Shown here one piece after another: positions 63,574-64,000 of a DNA stretch of 64,000 nucleotides. Every line of letters begins with the position of its first letter. Positions within the stretch are counted from its first letter, which is position 1. The DNA lies in assembly GCF_003096415.1 (NCBI RefSeq), contig NZ_QEKH01000019.1, forward strand, positions 35,598 through 99,597, given 5' to 3'. The position numbers were made by a program, and so were the translations under genes. Under the pieces are notes generated by a model that worked only from the letters and a program-made list of their open reading frames with translations, ran no database searches and was not told the DNA's origin. This DNA comes from Victivallis vadensis. GTDB taxonomy: Bacteria; Verrucomicrobiota; Lentisphaeria; Victivallales; Victivallaceae.

Positions 63574-63935
63574 TGCGCCCAGCTACCGGTGCCTGATTAA
63601 AAATCAGGCCGCGTAGCGCACAAGGTCTGCCGACCGACAGGGCGCGCAGACCCGCCTGCCGCGAAGGCGGCATGGCTTCCCCCGGGACTTTGCCTCCGGC
63701 GGCCGGGGACGCTTCGCCCCCCGGTCCCCCAGACCGGCAAGGTGCCGGTGCCGCGTACGGTTTCGAGTTTTTTGCTGCGCAAAAATCTCAAAACCGGGGT
63801 TGTAAATAATGGGTTAGATTGGGTCTATCGGCGGTACTCCGCACCGGCACGTTGCCGGTCGTGATCCAACGGCGAAACCGTTGGCCATCGGAGACACTTT
63901 TTACACGTAGCGCCTCCGACGGGCTGAGGTTGGTG
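63574..63935 (+). repeat. Mosaic hairpin array, family A (copy A4)
   Basis: It is nearly identical to the second half of A3 (from 62601), offset by about 972 bases. Differences are mostly single bases that often hit both sides or the loop of a hairpin: CCTGATT-AAA-AATCAGG here against CCTGATT-GCA-AATCAGG, and AGTTTTTTGC/GCAAAAATCT here against AGCTTTTTGC/GCAAAAAGCT. Confidence 0.88.
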
Positions 63936-63976
63936 CGGATCATCAGGTTGAAACTTTTACCGGGAAATTTTACTTA

Positions 63977-64000
63977 ATGAATATGAAGAAGCTGTTCCTG
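63977..64000 (+). CDS. Start of a second copy of the lipoprotein gene (partial)
   Basis: ATG at 63977 begins MNMKKLFL, identical to the first residues of the gene at 63005, behind the same leader sequence. The window ends after eight codons. Confidence 0.8.

Larger units (their letters stand above)
62601..64000 (+). repeat. Tandem duplication of array plus lipoprotein gene (period about 972 bp)
   Basis: The sequence from 62601 through the start of the lipoprotein gene recurs from 63574 to the window edge. The leader GGGCTGAGGTTGGTGCGGAT and the first eight codons are the same in both. A further copy or copies probably continue past 64000. Confidence 0.85.

Noticed and set aside
62363..63976. 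Integron-type attC sites between cassettes
   Set aside because: The arrays are palindromic and alternate with small genes at the right edge, but I see no RYYYAAC/GTTRRRY core sites, no integrase gene, and the arrays occur in both orientations at scattered loci.

Overview
The window looks like a GC-rich chromosome segment from the Lentisphaerota, probably close to Victivallis. The grounds are four pseudopilin-like proteins with a near-invariant [16 protein letters not shown]-terminus and an H-x9-D motif, many secreted carbohydrate-active enzymes without SusC/SusD partners, one-component regulators of several families next to them, and abundant intergenic hairpin repeats. This placement is inference from gene style; no rRNA or tRNA gene was found.

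Layout. 1-1258: tail of an unknown gene, then asd. 1259-1626: hairpin repeat array. 1735-3628: a lipoprotein and a GH24 lysozyme whose 5' end lies inside a 161-bp MITE. 3754-16654: two glycan-degradation modules (GntR-type sensor/pseudopilin/PL8-like lyase on +; AraC/pseudopilin/clan-A GH/heparinase-like/nucleoside hydrolase-like on -). 16773-26925: hybrid histidine kinase, M32 carboxypeptidase, a second repeat array, an esterase, dxs and a sodium symporter. 27090-33120: thioesterase, then a third module (LacI with two operator palindromes, pseudopilin with a long leader, large GH). 33081-34909: deacetylase and FAD enzyme. 34942-48574: a ten-gene minus-strand operon. 48702-49420: palindromic repeat element. 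49470-55054: fourth module (GntR-type regulator, pseudopilin, LamG protein, clan-A GH). 55060-55766: second copy of the palindromic element. 55788-59260: YwlE-like phosphatase, RpiB-SHMT fusion, SerS. 59414-62362: NIF3-like domain, M50 protease, Nudix, ECF sigma with a membrane anti-sigma candidate and a secreted helical protein. 62363-64000: hairpin arrays and a tandemly duplicated lipoprotein gene that runs off the window.

The most striking system is the 34942-48574 operon. It combines a GYF-like/zinc-ribbon/P-loop GTPase, a protein with an N-terminus like GTPase-associated protein 1 (GAP1-N2), a MotA/TolQ/ExbB channel protein, two different single-TM coiled-coil proteins each with an Asp at the start of the membrane segment (ExbD/MotB-like), a second GYF-like membrane protein, two large helical membrane proteins and a VWA protein. 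I read it as an ion-driven, GTPase-controlled envelope machine, possibly a conflict or defence system distantly analogous to Zorya. The function is inference.

The second striking signal is non-coding: a family of hairpin arrays in which stem sequences differ between copies while base pairing is kept. It occurs in at least six intergenic places and once inside a pseudopilin reading frame. In the four glycan modules a regulator of a different type controls a locus where a pseudopilin gene precedes secreted enzymes, which suggests that each pseudopilin is part of its substrate-specific system.
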